A stretch of DNA of 34,588 nucleotides, taken from NCBI GenBank assembly GCA_002404465.1, contig DHJT01000039.1, forward strand, positions 1-34,588. Reading direction: 5' to 3'. Both the position numbers and the translations under genes were made by a program. Origin of the DNA: Sutterella sp. UBA4713 (GTDB lineage: Bacteria > Pseudomonadota > Gammaproteobacteria > Burkholderiales > Burkholderiaceae_F). Under the pieces are notes generated by a model that was not told where the DNA came from, ran no database searches, and saw only the letters and a list, made by a program, of their open reading frames with translations. The first letter of the stretch is position 1. Each line of letters begins with the position of its first letter. Positions 9,071 to 16,895 of the stretch are shown here, piece after piece.

Positions 9071-9412
9071 GTGACAGATAATCTTTATTTATTCTTTGTA
9101 CTTATTTCGGCTGCAGGCGCAACCTTTCTGATTCGAGCGATTCCGTTTTTCTTGGGAGATCGTTTTGTGCAAGGTCACCCGTGGATTCGTTCGCTCGGCG
9201 ATTTTCTGCCGCTCTCGGTCATGGTTATTTTGGTCTTGGCCGGTCTCCTGGATGCCGCCTCACAACGCGCTGATCTCGGATTTGTCGGACTTGCCAGTAT
9301 TGCCGTTGTCGCGCTTTTGCAATGGTTTCGTCGGTCGGCTCTTTTATCGATTTTTGCCGGCGCGGCTTTGTATGTAGCATACGCCAACGGCTCTTTCCCG
9401 CTTGTTTTTTAG
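9071..9412 (+). CDS. azlD: branched-chain amino acid exporter small subunit AzlD
   Basis: This is the small partner of AzlC, 113 residues with about four hydrophobic segments. It has the family's LIRAIPFFLG near the N-terminus and LPLSVMVILVL in the middle. The GTG at 9071 is chosen because it lies 2 bases after the azlC stop, has an AGAGAG-like site upstream, and gives the normal AzlD length. A longer same-frame reading into azlC would add about 90 residues unlike the family. A strong terminator follows at 9456. Confidence 0.92.
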   Translation: MTDNLYLFFVLISAAGATFLIRAIPFFLGDRFVQGHPWIRSLGDFLPLSVMVILVLAGLLDAASQRADLGFVGLASIAVVALLQWFRRSALLSIFAGAALYVAYANGSFPLVF

Positions 9413-9455
9413 GAAGGACGAAGCAGTTCGGCTAAAATAATCGAAACAGTCGGAG

Positions 9456-9491
9456 CGCCTGAGTGACTCAGGCGTCGGTTTTTTGTTTTTT
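9456..9491 (+). terminator. rho-independent terminator after azlCD
   Basis: A perfect 8-bp stem (CGCCTGAG / CTCAGGCG) with a TGA loop is followed by a T-rich tract (TCGG, six T, G, six T). It lies 44 bases after the azlD stop and 36 bases before the glnS start, so it insulates glnS from azlCD or acts as a leader terminator for glnS. Confidence 0.85.
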
Positions 9492-9526
9492 CTGCACACA
9501 GGGTGTGACAGATTCGGAACACAAGA

Positions 9527-11608
9527 ATGACAGAGATTAGAAAAGAGCAAATGCCGGCGGCAAAGACCGTCAATTTCATTCGAACCATCATCGAAGAGGA
9601 TTTAGCTCAAGGAAATAATCTGCCGCGCTACTGGTGTGGCCATCCGGCTCCGTATTCCGTACAACTGGCGCAAGGCAAACCCGATACAGCGCGCATTCGC
9701 ACGCGTTTCCCGCCGGAACCGAACGGATATTTGCATATCGGGCATGCTAAGGCCATTTGCTTGAATTTCGGATTGGCGCGTGATTACGGCGGAGTCTGTC
9801 ACATGCGCTTTGATGACACAAACCCGGTGAAGGAAGACCAGGAGTATGTCGATGCCATCAAAGATAATGTTCACTGGCTCGGGTTCGACTGGAAGCATGG
9901 AGACGAAGATAACCTGTATTACGCGTCCGAGTATTTTGACTATATGTACGCGTTTGCAGAGCATTTGATTAAAACGGGCTATGCGTATGTCGACGAGCAG
10001 ACGCCCGATCAGATGCGAGAGAATCGCGGAACGCTCACGGAGCCGGGACGCGATTCACCTTTTCGCGGCAGGACCCCGGAGGAAAACTTAAGAATCTTCC
10101 GCCAAATGCGAGCCGGAGAGCATGCTGAGGGTTCTATGGTTCTAAGGGCCAAGATTGATATGGCCTCGCCCAATATCAATTTGCGTGATCCGGTGATTTA
10201 CCGCATTCGATTTGCCGAACACCAAGCGACAGGGCGTACATGGTGCATCTACCCGATGTACACATTTGCCCACCCCATTGAAGATTCGCTCGAAAACATT
10301 ACACACTCGATTTGTACGCTTGAGTTTGACGATCAGAGAGCGTTTTACGATTGGGCCTTGGAACGCGTTGTTCCTGTTTTGCGCACGCCGCAGTTTGAAG
10401 AGGCCAAGGCGCTTGTTGCCGCGATGAGCGAAGGCAAAGAGCCAAGAGCCGTTCCTTTTATGAAAGCGGCGTTTGAGGCTGTCGGAAAGCTCGGACAGAG
10501 CCGACCCGAACGCGCTATGGCGATGCTCTTGGATAAGTGGAAAGATGTCGGTGTACCTCAGGATGTTAAAGCTCCCGATGCCGTTGCTTTCTTCGAATTG
10601 CTCAAAAAAAATATCGAACAGTTCACGCCGCTTTTGCAGGCGGCGCTGTCGGTTATTCGAAAGAACTTTTTCCTTCTTTCGCACCAGTATGAGTTTAATC
10701 GCCTGAATTTGACCTATGTGGTTTTAAGTAAGCGCAAACTCATTCAGCTTGTGACCGAAGGGCTTGTCGACGGCTGGGACGACCCGCGCATGCCGACGAT
10801 TGTCGGATTGCGTCGTCGTGGGTTTACGCCGGCATCGATTCAGAACTTTGTCGAGCACTGCGGAGTCTCGCGTGCGGCCGGCGGTTGGATTGACTACGCG
10901 GTCTTAGAGCAGAGCTTACGCGAAGATTTGGAAGGAACGGCTCCGCGTCGTTTTGCCGTCGTTCATCCGTTAAAGCTCATTTTGGACAACTATCCGGCCG
11001 ATAAGACCGAAACCTTGAGGGCACCTAATCATCCGCAAAAGCCGGAGATGGGTTCGCGCACTCTGACAATGGGGCGCGAACTTTGGATTGAACAAGACGA
11101 CTTTGCTCTCGTTCCGCCTAAGGGCTATAGGAGACTGACGATTCCGGCTGACGGATCGCCTGCCAAGCCCGTACGCTTGCGTTACGGGTACGTGATTGTT
11201 CCTAAGTCGGTTGAAACGGATGAAAACGGGACCGTAACGTGTGTGCACGCCGAGTATCTGCCGGAAACTAAGACCGGAACGGCCGGCGCCGATTCCGTTA
11301 AGACGAAAGCGGCGATTCATTGGCTCAATGCGTCCGATGCCGTTGCAGCGACCTTTCGACTCTATGACAGGCTCTTTACCGAGGCTACTCCGGATTCGGT
11401 ATCCGATTACCGTACACTCCTGAATCCGGAGAGTAAACGCATTTGTCGGGGGTACGTTGAGCCTGACCTGGCAAAAAGCGCACCGGACGTGCGTTTCCAG
11501 ATCGAAAGAACCGGATATTTTGTAACGGATCGCGTCCTGCATACGTCAGATAAGCCGGTTTTGAATCTGGCTGTCGGATTGCGCGACAGCTGGGGTAAGA
11601 AGGCTTGA
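9527..11608 (+). CDS. glnS: glutaminyl-tRNA synthetase with two insertions
   Basis: GlnRS charges tRNA-Gln in the cytoplasm. The catalytic signatures are intact: HIGH at residues 70-73, the GlnRS-specific FPPEPNGYLH before it, and the KMSKS-equivalent (V)LSKRKL at 400-405. The C-terminal beta-barrel anticodon-binding domains (NHPQKPEMGSR and onwards) are complete. The protein is 693 residues against about 554 in E. coli. About 98 extra residues lie at 281-386, between YDWALER and QYEF, and about 23 extra at 31-55, before the FPPEPNG loop. The frame is open throughout and base composition looks like the neighbours. ATG 9527 has a weak ribosome site; ATG 9551 is an alternative. mscL follows after 2 bases. 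Confidence 0.97.
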   Translation: MTEIRKEQMPAAKTVNFIRTIIEEDLAQGNNLPRYWCGHPAPYSVQLAQGKPDTARIRTRFPPEPNGYLHIGHAKAICLNFGLARDYGGVCHMRFDDTNPVKEDQEYVDAIKDNVHWLGFDWKHGDEDNLYYASEYFDYMYAFAEHLIKTGYAYVDEQTPDQMRENRGTLTEPGRDSPFRGRTPEENLRIFRQMRAGEHAEGSMVLRAKIDMASPNINLRDPVIYRIRFAEHQATGRTWCIYPMYTFAHPIEDSLENITHSICTLEFDDQRAFYDWALERVVPVLRTPQFEEAKALVAAMSEGKEPRAVPFMKAAFEAVGKLGQSRPERAMAMLLDKWKDVGVPQDVKAPDAVAFFELLKKNIEQFTPLLQAALSVIRKNFFLLSHQYEFNRLNLTYVVLSKRKLIQLVTEGLVDGWDDPRMPTIVGLRRRGFTPASIQNFVEHCGVSRAAGGWIDYAVLEQSLREDLEGTAPRRFAVVHPLKLILDNYPADKTETLRAPNHPQKPEMGSRTLTMGRELWIEQDDFALVPPKGYRRLTIPADGSPAKPVRLRYGYVIVPKSVETDENGTVTCVHAEYLPETKTGTAGADSVKTKAAIHWLNASDAVAATFRLYDRLFTEATPDSVSDYRTLLNPESKRICRGYVEPDLAKSAPDVRFQIERTGYFVTDRVLHTSDKPVLNLAVGLRDSWGKKA

Positions 11609-11610
11609 CA

Positions 11611-12096
11611 ATGAAGAAATTTTTTCAAGAATTTCAGGCGTTTATCTCCCGTGGGAACGTTTTAGACTTGGCTGTCGCCGTGATTATCGGCGCAGCGTTT
11701 TCAGCGATTGTCAATAGTTTAGTTAAGGACATTATCAATCCTTTACTCGGATTTTTAATCGGAAAGCCTGATTTTACGAATCTGTTTTTGGTTCTTTCCA
11801 GGCCTGACGGATACACAGGACCCGAGACATACGAAGCATTGACAAAAGCCGGAGCAACGGTTTTCGGATACGGTGCATTTTTAACGGCAGTCGTCAATTT
11901 CGTTCTCTTGGCATTTGTCATTTTTTTGCTTATTAAGTGCGTGATGCGAGCCAGAAAACGCTTAGAAGAGCTCGTACACATCCAGGAAGAAGAGGAAAAA
12001 AAGGCAGCACCTCCGGCTACACCGCCTGAAAACGTGCTCTTGTTGCGTGAAATCCGGGACCTTTTGAAACAGTCACGGGAAAAAAGCATGCATTAA
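11611..12096 (+). CDS. mscL: large-conductance mechanosensitive channel MscL
   Basis: MscL is a pentameric inner-membrane channel that opens under membrane tension in hypo-osmotic shock. The 161-residue protein starts with an amphipathic helix (MKKFFQEFQAFISRGN). Next come the pore-lining TM1 (DLAVAVIIGAAF), a periplasmic loop, TM2 (about residues 90-110) and a charged cytoplasmic helix ending in LLLREIRDLLK. It is longer than the E. coli channel mainly in the periplasmic loop and the C-terminal linker. The ATG at 11611 has AAGAAGG seven bases upstream and lies 2 bases after the glnS stop. A terminator follows at 12146. Confidence 0.95.
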   Translation: MKKFFQEFQAFISRGNVLDLAVAVIIGAAFSAIVNSLVKDIINPLLGFLIGKPDFTNLFLVLSRPDGYTGPETYEALTKAGATVFGYGAFLTAVVNFVLLAFVIFLLIKCVMRARKRLEELVHIQEEEEKKAAPPATPPENVLLLREIRDLLKQSREKSMH

Positions 12097-12145
12097 GGCC
12101 TTGTTTCGGCACATTTTTCCGTGGCGCGTACATGGTTGAGTCGGA

Positions 12146-12175
12146 CAGGGGATGTCGGTCCCCTGACTTTTCTTT
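12146..12175 (+). terminator. terminator after mscL
   Basis: A CAGGGG / CCCCTG stem with an 8-base loop is followed by ACTTTTCTTT. It closes the glnS-mscL unit. Its 3' arm overlaps the -35 of the promoter at 12163-12192. Confidence 0.7.
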
Positions 12176-12192
12176 GAGCAACCCCCTATAAT
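12163..12192 (+). promoter_or_regulatory. sigma-70 type promoter for the glyA-nrdR-rib operon
   Basis: A perfect -10 TATAAT is at 12187-12192. A -35-like CTGACT is at 12163-12168 with an 18-base spacer. The predicted start near 12199 leaves a leader of about 70 bases before glyA. Within the leader, CCCGAAA (12207-12213) and TTTCGGG (12229-12235) can pair. Confidence 0.65.
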
Positions 12193-12268
12193 CAGATTCC
12201 TCTTTCCCCGAAATCAAGATGTTGTGGTTTTCGGGTACGGTATCTTTGTTTTTGCAGTGAGGTTTGTC

Positions 12269-13540
12269 ATGTTTGAAAATAAAACGATTGCCCAGGTCGA
12301 TCCCGAGTTGTGGGGCTATATCCAGGATGAGCAACGTCGCCAGGAAGACCACATCGAGTTGATTGCCAGTGAAAACTACGCAAGTCCGGCAGTCATGCAG
12401 GCGCAGGGGAGCTGCCTGACCAACAAGTACGCCGAAGGTTATCCGGGACATCGGTATTACGGCGGCTGTGAGAACGTTGACAATGTCGAACGGTTGGCTA
12501 TTTCTCGAGCTAAAGCTCTGGTTTGCGAACCTGTAGGGGTCGACATGATGGTCAACGTCCAACCGCATTCGGGAGCGCAAGCGAACATGGCAGCCTTTAT
12601 GGCGGTTTTGCAACCCGGCGATACGGTCATGGGGATGAGCTTGGCCGACGGCGGTCACCTGTCGCACGGCATGCGGCTTAATTTTTCGGGGCGATATTTC
12701 CGTGTTGTCAGTTACGGCCTTAAGGAAGATGAAACCATCGATTATGATCAAGTCGAACGACTCGCTTGTGAGAATAAACCCAAGCTCATTGTGGCCGGTG
12801 CTTCTGCCTATTCTCTGAAGATTGATTTTGCGCGCTTTGCTCAAATTGCCCACAAGGTCGGCGCTCTCTTAATGGCCGATATTGCGCACTATGCTGCTTT
12901 GGTGGCCGGCGGTGTTTATCCGACACCTTTCGGCTATGCCGACATTGTGACCACAACGACGCACAAGAGTTTGCGCGGGCCGCGCGGCGGCGTGATTTTC
13001 GCACGCCCGGAATTGGAAAAGGCTGTGAATTCGGCACTCTTCCCGGGAACACAGGGCGGCCCCCTGATGCATGTGATTGCCGCCAAGGCCGTGGCTTTCG
13101 GAGAAGCGTTAAAGCCTGAATTTAAGACCTATGCCGCGCAGATTGTCGCGAACGCAAAGGTTTTAGCCGAGACACTCGAATCGCGTGGACTGCGTATCGT
13201 TTCGGGCGGCACTGAAAGTCATGTGATGCTCGTGGATTTACGAAGCAAAGGCGTGACGGGGCGCGAGGCTCAGGACTTACTCGGACGTGCCAATATCACA
13301 GTCAACAAAAATGCCATTCACAATGATCCGCAAAAGCCGACCGTCACATCGGGTATCCGCCTAGGAACGCCCGCTGCGACGACACGCGGTTTTAAAGAGG
13401 ATGAAATGGTTTTTGTCGGAAATTTGATTGCGGATCTTTTGGATTCGCCGACAAATGAAGCGGTTTTGCATCGCGTTCAATCTCAGGTGCTGGACTTGAC
13501 CAAACGCTTCCCGGTTTATTCGGAAAACCCGGGAGCCTAA
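12269..13540 (+). CDS. glyA: serine hydroxymethyltransferase
   Basis: GlyA is a PLP enzyme interconverting serine and glycine with tetrahydrofolate, the main source of one-carbon units. At 423 residues it is close to the usual 415-430. The N-terminus has HIELIASENY, the substrate region TNKYAEGYPG-RYYGG is complete, and the PLP lysine is at about residue 233 in TTTTHKSLRGPRGG. The ATG at 12269 (MFENKTIAQ) has GTGAGG upstream and aligns with the family start. An upstream in-frame ATG would add 15 residues with no counterpart. It leads the operon with nrdR 3 bases downstream. Confidence 0.97.
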   Translation: MFENKTIAQVDPELWGYIQDEQRRQEDHIELIASENYASPAVMQAQGSCLTNKYAEGYPGHRYYGGCENVDNVERLAISRAKALVCEPVGVDMMVNVQPHSGAQANMAAFMAVLQPGDTVMGMSLADGGHLSHGMRLNFSGRYFRVVSYGLKEDETIDYDQVERLACENKPKLIVAGASAYSLKIDFARFAQIAHKVGALLMADIAHYAALVAGGVYPTPFGYADIVTTTTHKSLRGPRGGVIFARPELEKAVNSALFPGTQGGPLMHVIAAKAVAFGEALKPEFKTYAAQIVANAKVLAETLESRGLRIVSGGTESHVMLVDLRSKGVTGREAQDLLGRANITVNKNAIHNDPQKPTVTSGIRLGTPAATTRGFKEDEMVFVGNLIADLLDSPTNEAVLHRVQSQVLDLTKRFPVYSENPGA

Positions 13541-13543
13541 GGC

Positions 13544-14011
13544 ATGCGTTGTCCTTTTTGCAAAAGTAAGGATACGGCCGTTATCGACTCGCGCGCGAGC
13601 GAGGACGGCTATTGCATTCGTCGGCGTCGTGAGTGCAGTCAGTGTTCCAAGCGCTTTACGACGTTCGAGCGCGTGGAATTGAATATGCCGGCCGTCCTTA
13701 AACGCACGGGATTAAAGCGTGAATACGATCGCGAAAAGATTCGTTCCTCTATGAAACTGGCGCTTCGCAAGAGGCCGGTCGGAAATGACCGCATTGAAGA
13801 GGCCATCGGACTTATCGAGCAACAGATTCGTACGCTCGGGGAGCGCGAAGTGACATCCATGCAAATCGGCGAATTTGTTTTGGAACAACTGAAAAAACTC
13901 GATTTGGTGGCGTACATCCGCTTTGCCAGTGTGTACTTTAATGTTGAAAACCCCGAAGGGTTCCAAAAGCTCATGCGCGAACTCGAAGGGATCGATCGCA
14001 GAAAGCACTAA
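13544..14011 (+). CDS. nrdR: transcriptional repressor NrdR
   Basis: NrdR is a zinc-ribbon/ATP-cone repressor of ribonucleotide reductase genes that senses ATP/dATP. The 155-residue protein has the zinc ligands Cys3, Cys6, Cys31 and Cys34, followed by an ATP-cone domain from about residue 49 (VLKRTGLKREYDREK) onward. It starts 3 bases after glyA and ends 11 bases before ribD. The glyA-nrdR-ribD order is frequent in Proteobacteria. No ribonucleotide reductase gene lies in this window, so its targets are elsewhere. Confidence 0.97.
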   Translation: MRCPFCKSKDTAVIDSRASEDGYCIRRRRECSQCSKRFTTFERVELNMPAVLKRTGLKREYDREKIRSSMKLALRKRPVGNDRIEEAIGLIEQQIRTLGEREVTSMQIGEFVLEQLKKLDLVAYIRFASVYFNVENPEGFQKLMRELEGIDRRKH

Positions 14012-14022
14012 GGGACGTGCGC

Positions 14023-15135
14023 ATGATGTCCTGTAACGATGTGTACTGGATGCACGAGGCTTTAAAAGAAGGACGCAAAGCTTTACCGCTTTGCGCCCCG
14101 AACCCGGCCGTCGGGTGTGTCCTTGTTCGGGACGGCAAGGAGATTTCCCGCGGACATACACAAAGGCCCGGAGGCAATCACGCAGAAATTGAGGCCATTG
14201 AGGCGGCTCTGAAGGCACAACGCCCCGTTCGCGGGGCGACGGCGTACGTGACGCTCGAACCCTGTTCGCATCAGGGGAGAACACCTGCGTGTGCCAAGCG
14301 TTTGATTGCCGAGGGTATCGGTCGTGTTGTCTATGCTGTAAAAGATCCCAATCCTCTCGTTTGCGGCAAGGGCGATGCGATGCTGCGCGAGGCGGGCATT
14401 GCGGTTCTTTCCGGTGTTTGTGAAGACGAGGCAAGAGAGGCACACGCCGGCTTTTTTTCTCACATGATGCGACGCCGTCCCTGGGTTCGCCTTAAGACGG
14501 CCGCGTCACTTGACGGGCGTACGGCACTTGAAAACGGGGTCAGTCAGTGGATTACCGGATCTGCGGCTCGTGAAGATGCCCATCGGTACCGCGCTCTTTC
14601 CCAGGGGATTCTGACGGGAATCGGAACAATTCTTGCTGATAATCCGCAACTTAATGTTCGCCTGACAGGCGAGTTTATCAATCCCACGAAGTACATCATT
14701 GATCCGCGTGCGCAAACGCCGATTGCCTCGGCCGTCCTTGGCGGGGCAAAGACCGTTCTTTTTGTTTCCTCGGCAGCGCCGAAAGATTCTGTTGCGGCCC
14801 TTAAACAGGCCGGAGCCGAAATCCTGACGATGCCGACCGATCAATCCGGCCATTTTGATTTGAAGAGGATTCTTGAGACGATTGACGGACGCGGTGTTAA
14901 CGATTTGCTTTTAGAGACGGGAGCACGACTGAGCGGAGCTTTTTTGCAAGCCGGACTTGTCGACGAGCTTCTCGTTTACATGGCTCCGGCCTTGATTGGT
15001 CCGGGAATGCCGTTTGCAAATATGGATACCAAAACGCGGATGGATCAAGTTGACCGTTGGCGGTTTGTCAGTGTTACGCCGATTGGCGATGATGTGCGTC
15101 TGATTTTGAAGAAAAAAACTGAACACGAAGGATAG
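14023..15135 (+). CDS. ribD: bifunctional pyrimidine deaminase/reductase RibD
   Basis: RibD performs the second and third steps of riboflavin synthesis, deaminating and then reducing the pyrimidine intermediate. The N-terminal zinc deaminase domain shows H53-A-E55 and C81/C90 (PCSHQGRTPAC). The C-terminal NADPH reductase domain begins around residue 150 (RLKTAASLDGR). The ATG at 14023 has AGGGA seven bases upstream; GTG at 14017 and ATG at 14026 are alternatives. The product is about 370 residues, a normal length. No FMN riboswitch is visible in the 11-base gap after nrdR, so control is probably by the operon promoter. Confidence 0.96.
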   Translation: MMSCNDVYWMHEALKEGRKALPLCAPNPAVGCVLVRDGKEISRGHTQRPGGNHAEIEAIEAALKAQRPVRGATAYVTLEPCSHQGRTPACAKRLIAEGIGRVVYAVKDPNPLVCGKGDAMLREAGIAVLSGVCEDEAREAHAGFFSHMMRRRPWVRLKTAASLDGRTALENGVSQWITGSAAREDAHRYRALSQGILTGIGTILADNPQLNVRLTGEFINPTKYIIDPRAQTPIASAVLGGAKTVLFVSSAAPKDSVAALKQAGAEILTMPTDQSGHFDLKRILETIDGRGVNDLLLETGARLSGAFLQAGLVDELLVYMAPALIGPGMPFANMDTKTRMDQVDRWRFVSVTPIGDDVRLILKKKTEHEG

Positions 15136-15141
15136 TTGACT

Positions 15142-15768
15142 ATGTTTACCGGAATTATTCAAGCCGTCGGACGCATCCGAGAACCGGAAAAGCTCGGTTC
15201 CGGCCTACATTTAACGATTGTATGCCCGCCGTCGTTTCATCTTGAGACCGTGCGTATCGGCGATTCGATTGCCGTCAACGGTGCCTGTATGACGGTCGTC
15301 GGAAAAACCGGCGACAGTTTTTGCATTGACGTCAGTGCCGAAAGTTTGTCGAAAACGTGCGGACTAAATACATTCGGCGAGGTGAACTTGGAAAAAGCCT
15401 TAAGGCTAGGCGATAGTATCGACGGGCATCTCGTGAGCGGTCACGTCGACGGCGTCGGTCAAGTGGAGTCCATTGAAAAACGTGATGAGAGTTATCGTCT
15501 TGTCGTACGTGCCCCGGTCAAACTTTCCCCGTATTTTGCTTACAAGGGCTCGGTTGCCGTCAACGGCGTATCGCTCACGATCAACTCCGTGGAAGATACG
15601 GCCATGGGAGCTTTAATTTCCATTAACCTCATTCCGCATACGATGGCCGTAACGACGCTGAAAAATCTGAAAGCACAGGATATGGTCAATTTGGAAGTCG
15701 ATACCATCGCCCGGTATGTCGAGCGCATGATGCATCTTCAAAACAATGCCGAAAATGAGTTGATCTAA
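15142..15768 (+). CDS. ribE: riboflavin synthase alpha chain
   Basis: This enzyme dismutates two 6,7-dimethyl-8-ribityllumazine molecules to riboflavin. The 208-residue protein starts with the diagnostic MFTGIIQAVG and has two tandem lumazine-binding barrels, about residues 1-97 and 98-195, each with a GDSIAVNG-like or GSVAVNGVSL segment. The ATG at 15142 has GAAGGA upstream; it lies 6 bases after the ribD stop. The gene is also called ribC in some naming schemes. The next gene is ribH, without the ribBA found between them in many related genomes. Confidence 0.96.
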   Translation: MFTGIIQAVGRIREPEKLGSGLHLTIVCPPSFHLETVRIGDSIAVNGACMTVVGKTGDSFCIDVSAESLSKTCGLNTFGEVNLEKALRLGDSIDGHLVSGHVDGVGQVESIEKRDESYRLVVRAPVKLSPYFAYKGSVAVNGVSLTINSVEDTAMGALISINLIPHTMAVTTLKNLKAQDMVNLEVDTIARYVERMMHLQNNAENELI

Positions 15769-15815
15769 TTTACAATGGCATCGAAAGATTTCATCCGGAC
15801 GCAAAGGAGGACCGT

Positions 15816-16316
15816 ATGTCGCAAGTGGATGTGATTGAAAAAAACATGGATGGTAAGGACCTGCAAATCGGCATTGTGGTTTCTCGGTTTAATGACTATG
15901 CCGGCAAGGAACTTTACGAGGCATGTTTGGCAGAGTTAAAACGCCTTGGTGTAAGGGAAAAGAATATCACGAAGGTAACGGTTCCCGGCGCTTTAGAAAC
16001 GCCGCTCATACTCTCTAAATTGGCCGGCACCGGCGAGTACGATGCGCTTATTGCCTTGGGCGCTGTCATCAAAGGTGAAACGTATCACTTTGAACTCGTT
16101 GCTGAGGAATCGGCTCGCGGTGTTTCTCATGTCGCTTTGGAGTACGGCATTCCGATTGCTAACGGTATTTTGACGTGTTATACCGACGAGCAGTGCAAGG
16201 AACGCACCAAGGTTAAGGGAGTCGATTGCGCGCAGTGCGCTGTCGAGATGGCCAATTTGGTGGCCGAATTCCCGGCTGTCGATGATTTTGATGAGGATGA
16301 CGATTTTGACGACTAA
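15816..16316 (+). CDS. ribH: 6,7-dimethyl-8-ribityllumazine synthase
   Basis: RibH condenses the pyrimidine with dihydroxybutanone phosphate to form lumazine. The 166-residue protein has the N-terminal IGIVVSRFND, the conserved VPGALETPL segment and the GAVIKGETYHFE active-site region. An AAAGGAGG ribosome site is 6-7 bases upstream of the ATG. The C-terminus ends in an unusually acidic tail of mainly Asp and Phe (DDFDEDDDFDD). The DNA of that tail contains the candidate start codons of nusB in another frame. Confidence 0.96.
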   Translation: MSQVDVIEKNMDGKDLQIGIVVSRFNDYAGKELYEACLAELKRLGVREKNITKVTVPGALETPLILSKLAGTGEYDALIALGAVIKGETYHFELVAEESARGVSHVALEYGIPIANGILTCYTDEQCKERTKVKGVDCAQCAVEMANLVAEFPAVDDFDEDDDFDD

Positions 16317-16812
16317 GGAGCATTTGCCCGTCGGCGGAGCCCGTCGGCGATCGCGTGAGTTCGCACTTTTAGGCGTCTATCAGTCGATTATTGATCCGGA
16401 TGTTGATTTTGCAGCTATTCAGGCCGGACTCCTGGATGTTTTAACTGACGAAAGCGAGGGGGCCCTTGCCTGCGAGTTGACTTCGGAAGATTTCAAGTCT
16501 TGTGATCAGGCGTTTTATCGCGCCATTTTGACCGGGGTTTTGTCCGAACGCGACGCTCTGATGGAGCTTTTGGCCAAGCATGTCGATCGGGATCCTGCGC
16601 GTCTTTCAGTCATTGAGCGCGCGTGTTTGATGATCGGAGCTTGGGAGTTAAAGCACTGTCCGGAAAATCCGTATCGCGTCATCATCAATGAGGCGGTGGA
16701 ACTATCTAAACAGTTCGGAGCGGATAAGGGCTATCGACTTGTCAACGGCGTACTTGATAAGGTGGCATGCGAAGTGCGGCCGGAAGAGTTTGCCTCGCAA
16801 CACGCTTCCTGA
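16297..16812 (+). CDS. nusB: transcription antitermination factor NusB
   Basis: NusB with NusE binds boxA RNA in ribosomal RNA antitermination. The 171-residue all-helical protein begins its conserved part at ARRRSREFALLGVYQ and contains the C-terminal signatures PYRVIINEAVELSKQFG and YRLVNGVLDK. The start is uncertain: ATGs at 16282, 16291 and 16297 and TTGs at 16306 and 16324 are all in frame. I list 16297 as a compromise, overlapping the end of ribH by 20 bases. The TTG at 16324 has AAGGAG but only 3 bases away. Overlap implies translational coupling to ribH. Confidence 0.94.
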   Translation: MTILTTKEHLPVGGARRRSREFALLGVYQSIIDPDVDFAAIQAGLLDVLTDESEGALACELTSEDFKSCDQAFYRAILTGVLSERDALMELLAKHVDRDPARLSVIERACLMIGAWELKHCPENPYRVIINEAVELSKQFGADKGYRLVNGVLDKVACEVRPEEFASQHAS

Positions 16813-16836
16813 GCAAAGACTCCGTACTACAATCCG

Positions 16837-16873
16837 AGCGTCCGACATCTTTCTAAGAGCGGACGCTTTTTTT
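16837..16873 (+). terminator. terminator between nusB and thiL
   Basis: An 8-bp perfect stem (AGCGTCCG / CGGACGCT) with a 15-base loop is followed by a run of T. It lies 24 bases after the nusB stop and 22 bases before thiL. A -10-like TACAAT at 16828-16833 lies just before it. Confidence 0.75.
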
Positions 16874-16895
16874 CAGAGAAGAGAGGGGAGAGATA

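Noticed and set aside
10142..11542. Minus-strand frames of 180-190 codons across glnS
   Set aside because: Their protein sequences are low in family-like features and lie fully antisense to a clear GlnRS.
12199..12268. glyA leader considered as a riboswitch
   Set aside because: Only about 70 bases with a single 7-bp hairpin; too small for a glycine or tetrahydrofolate riboswitch.
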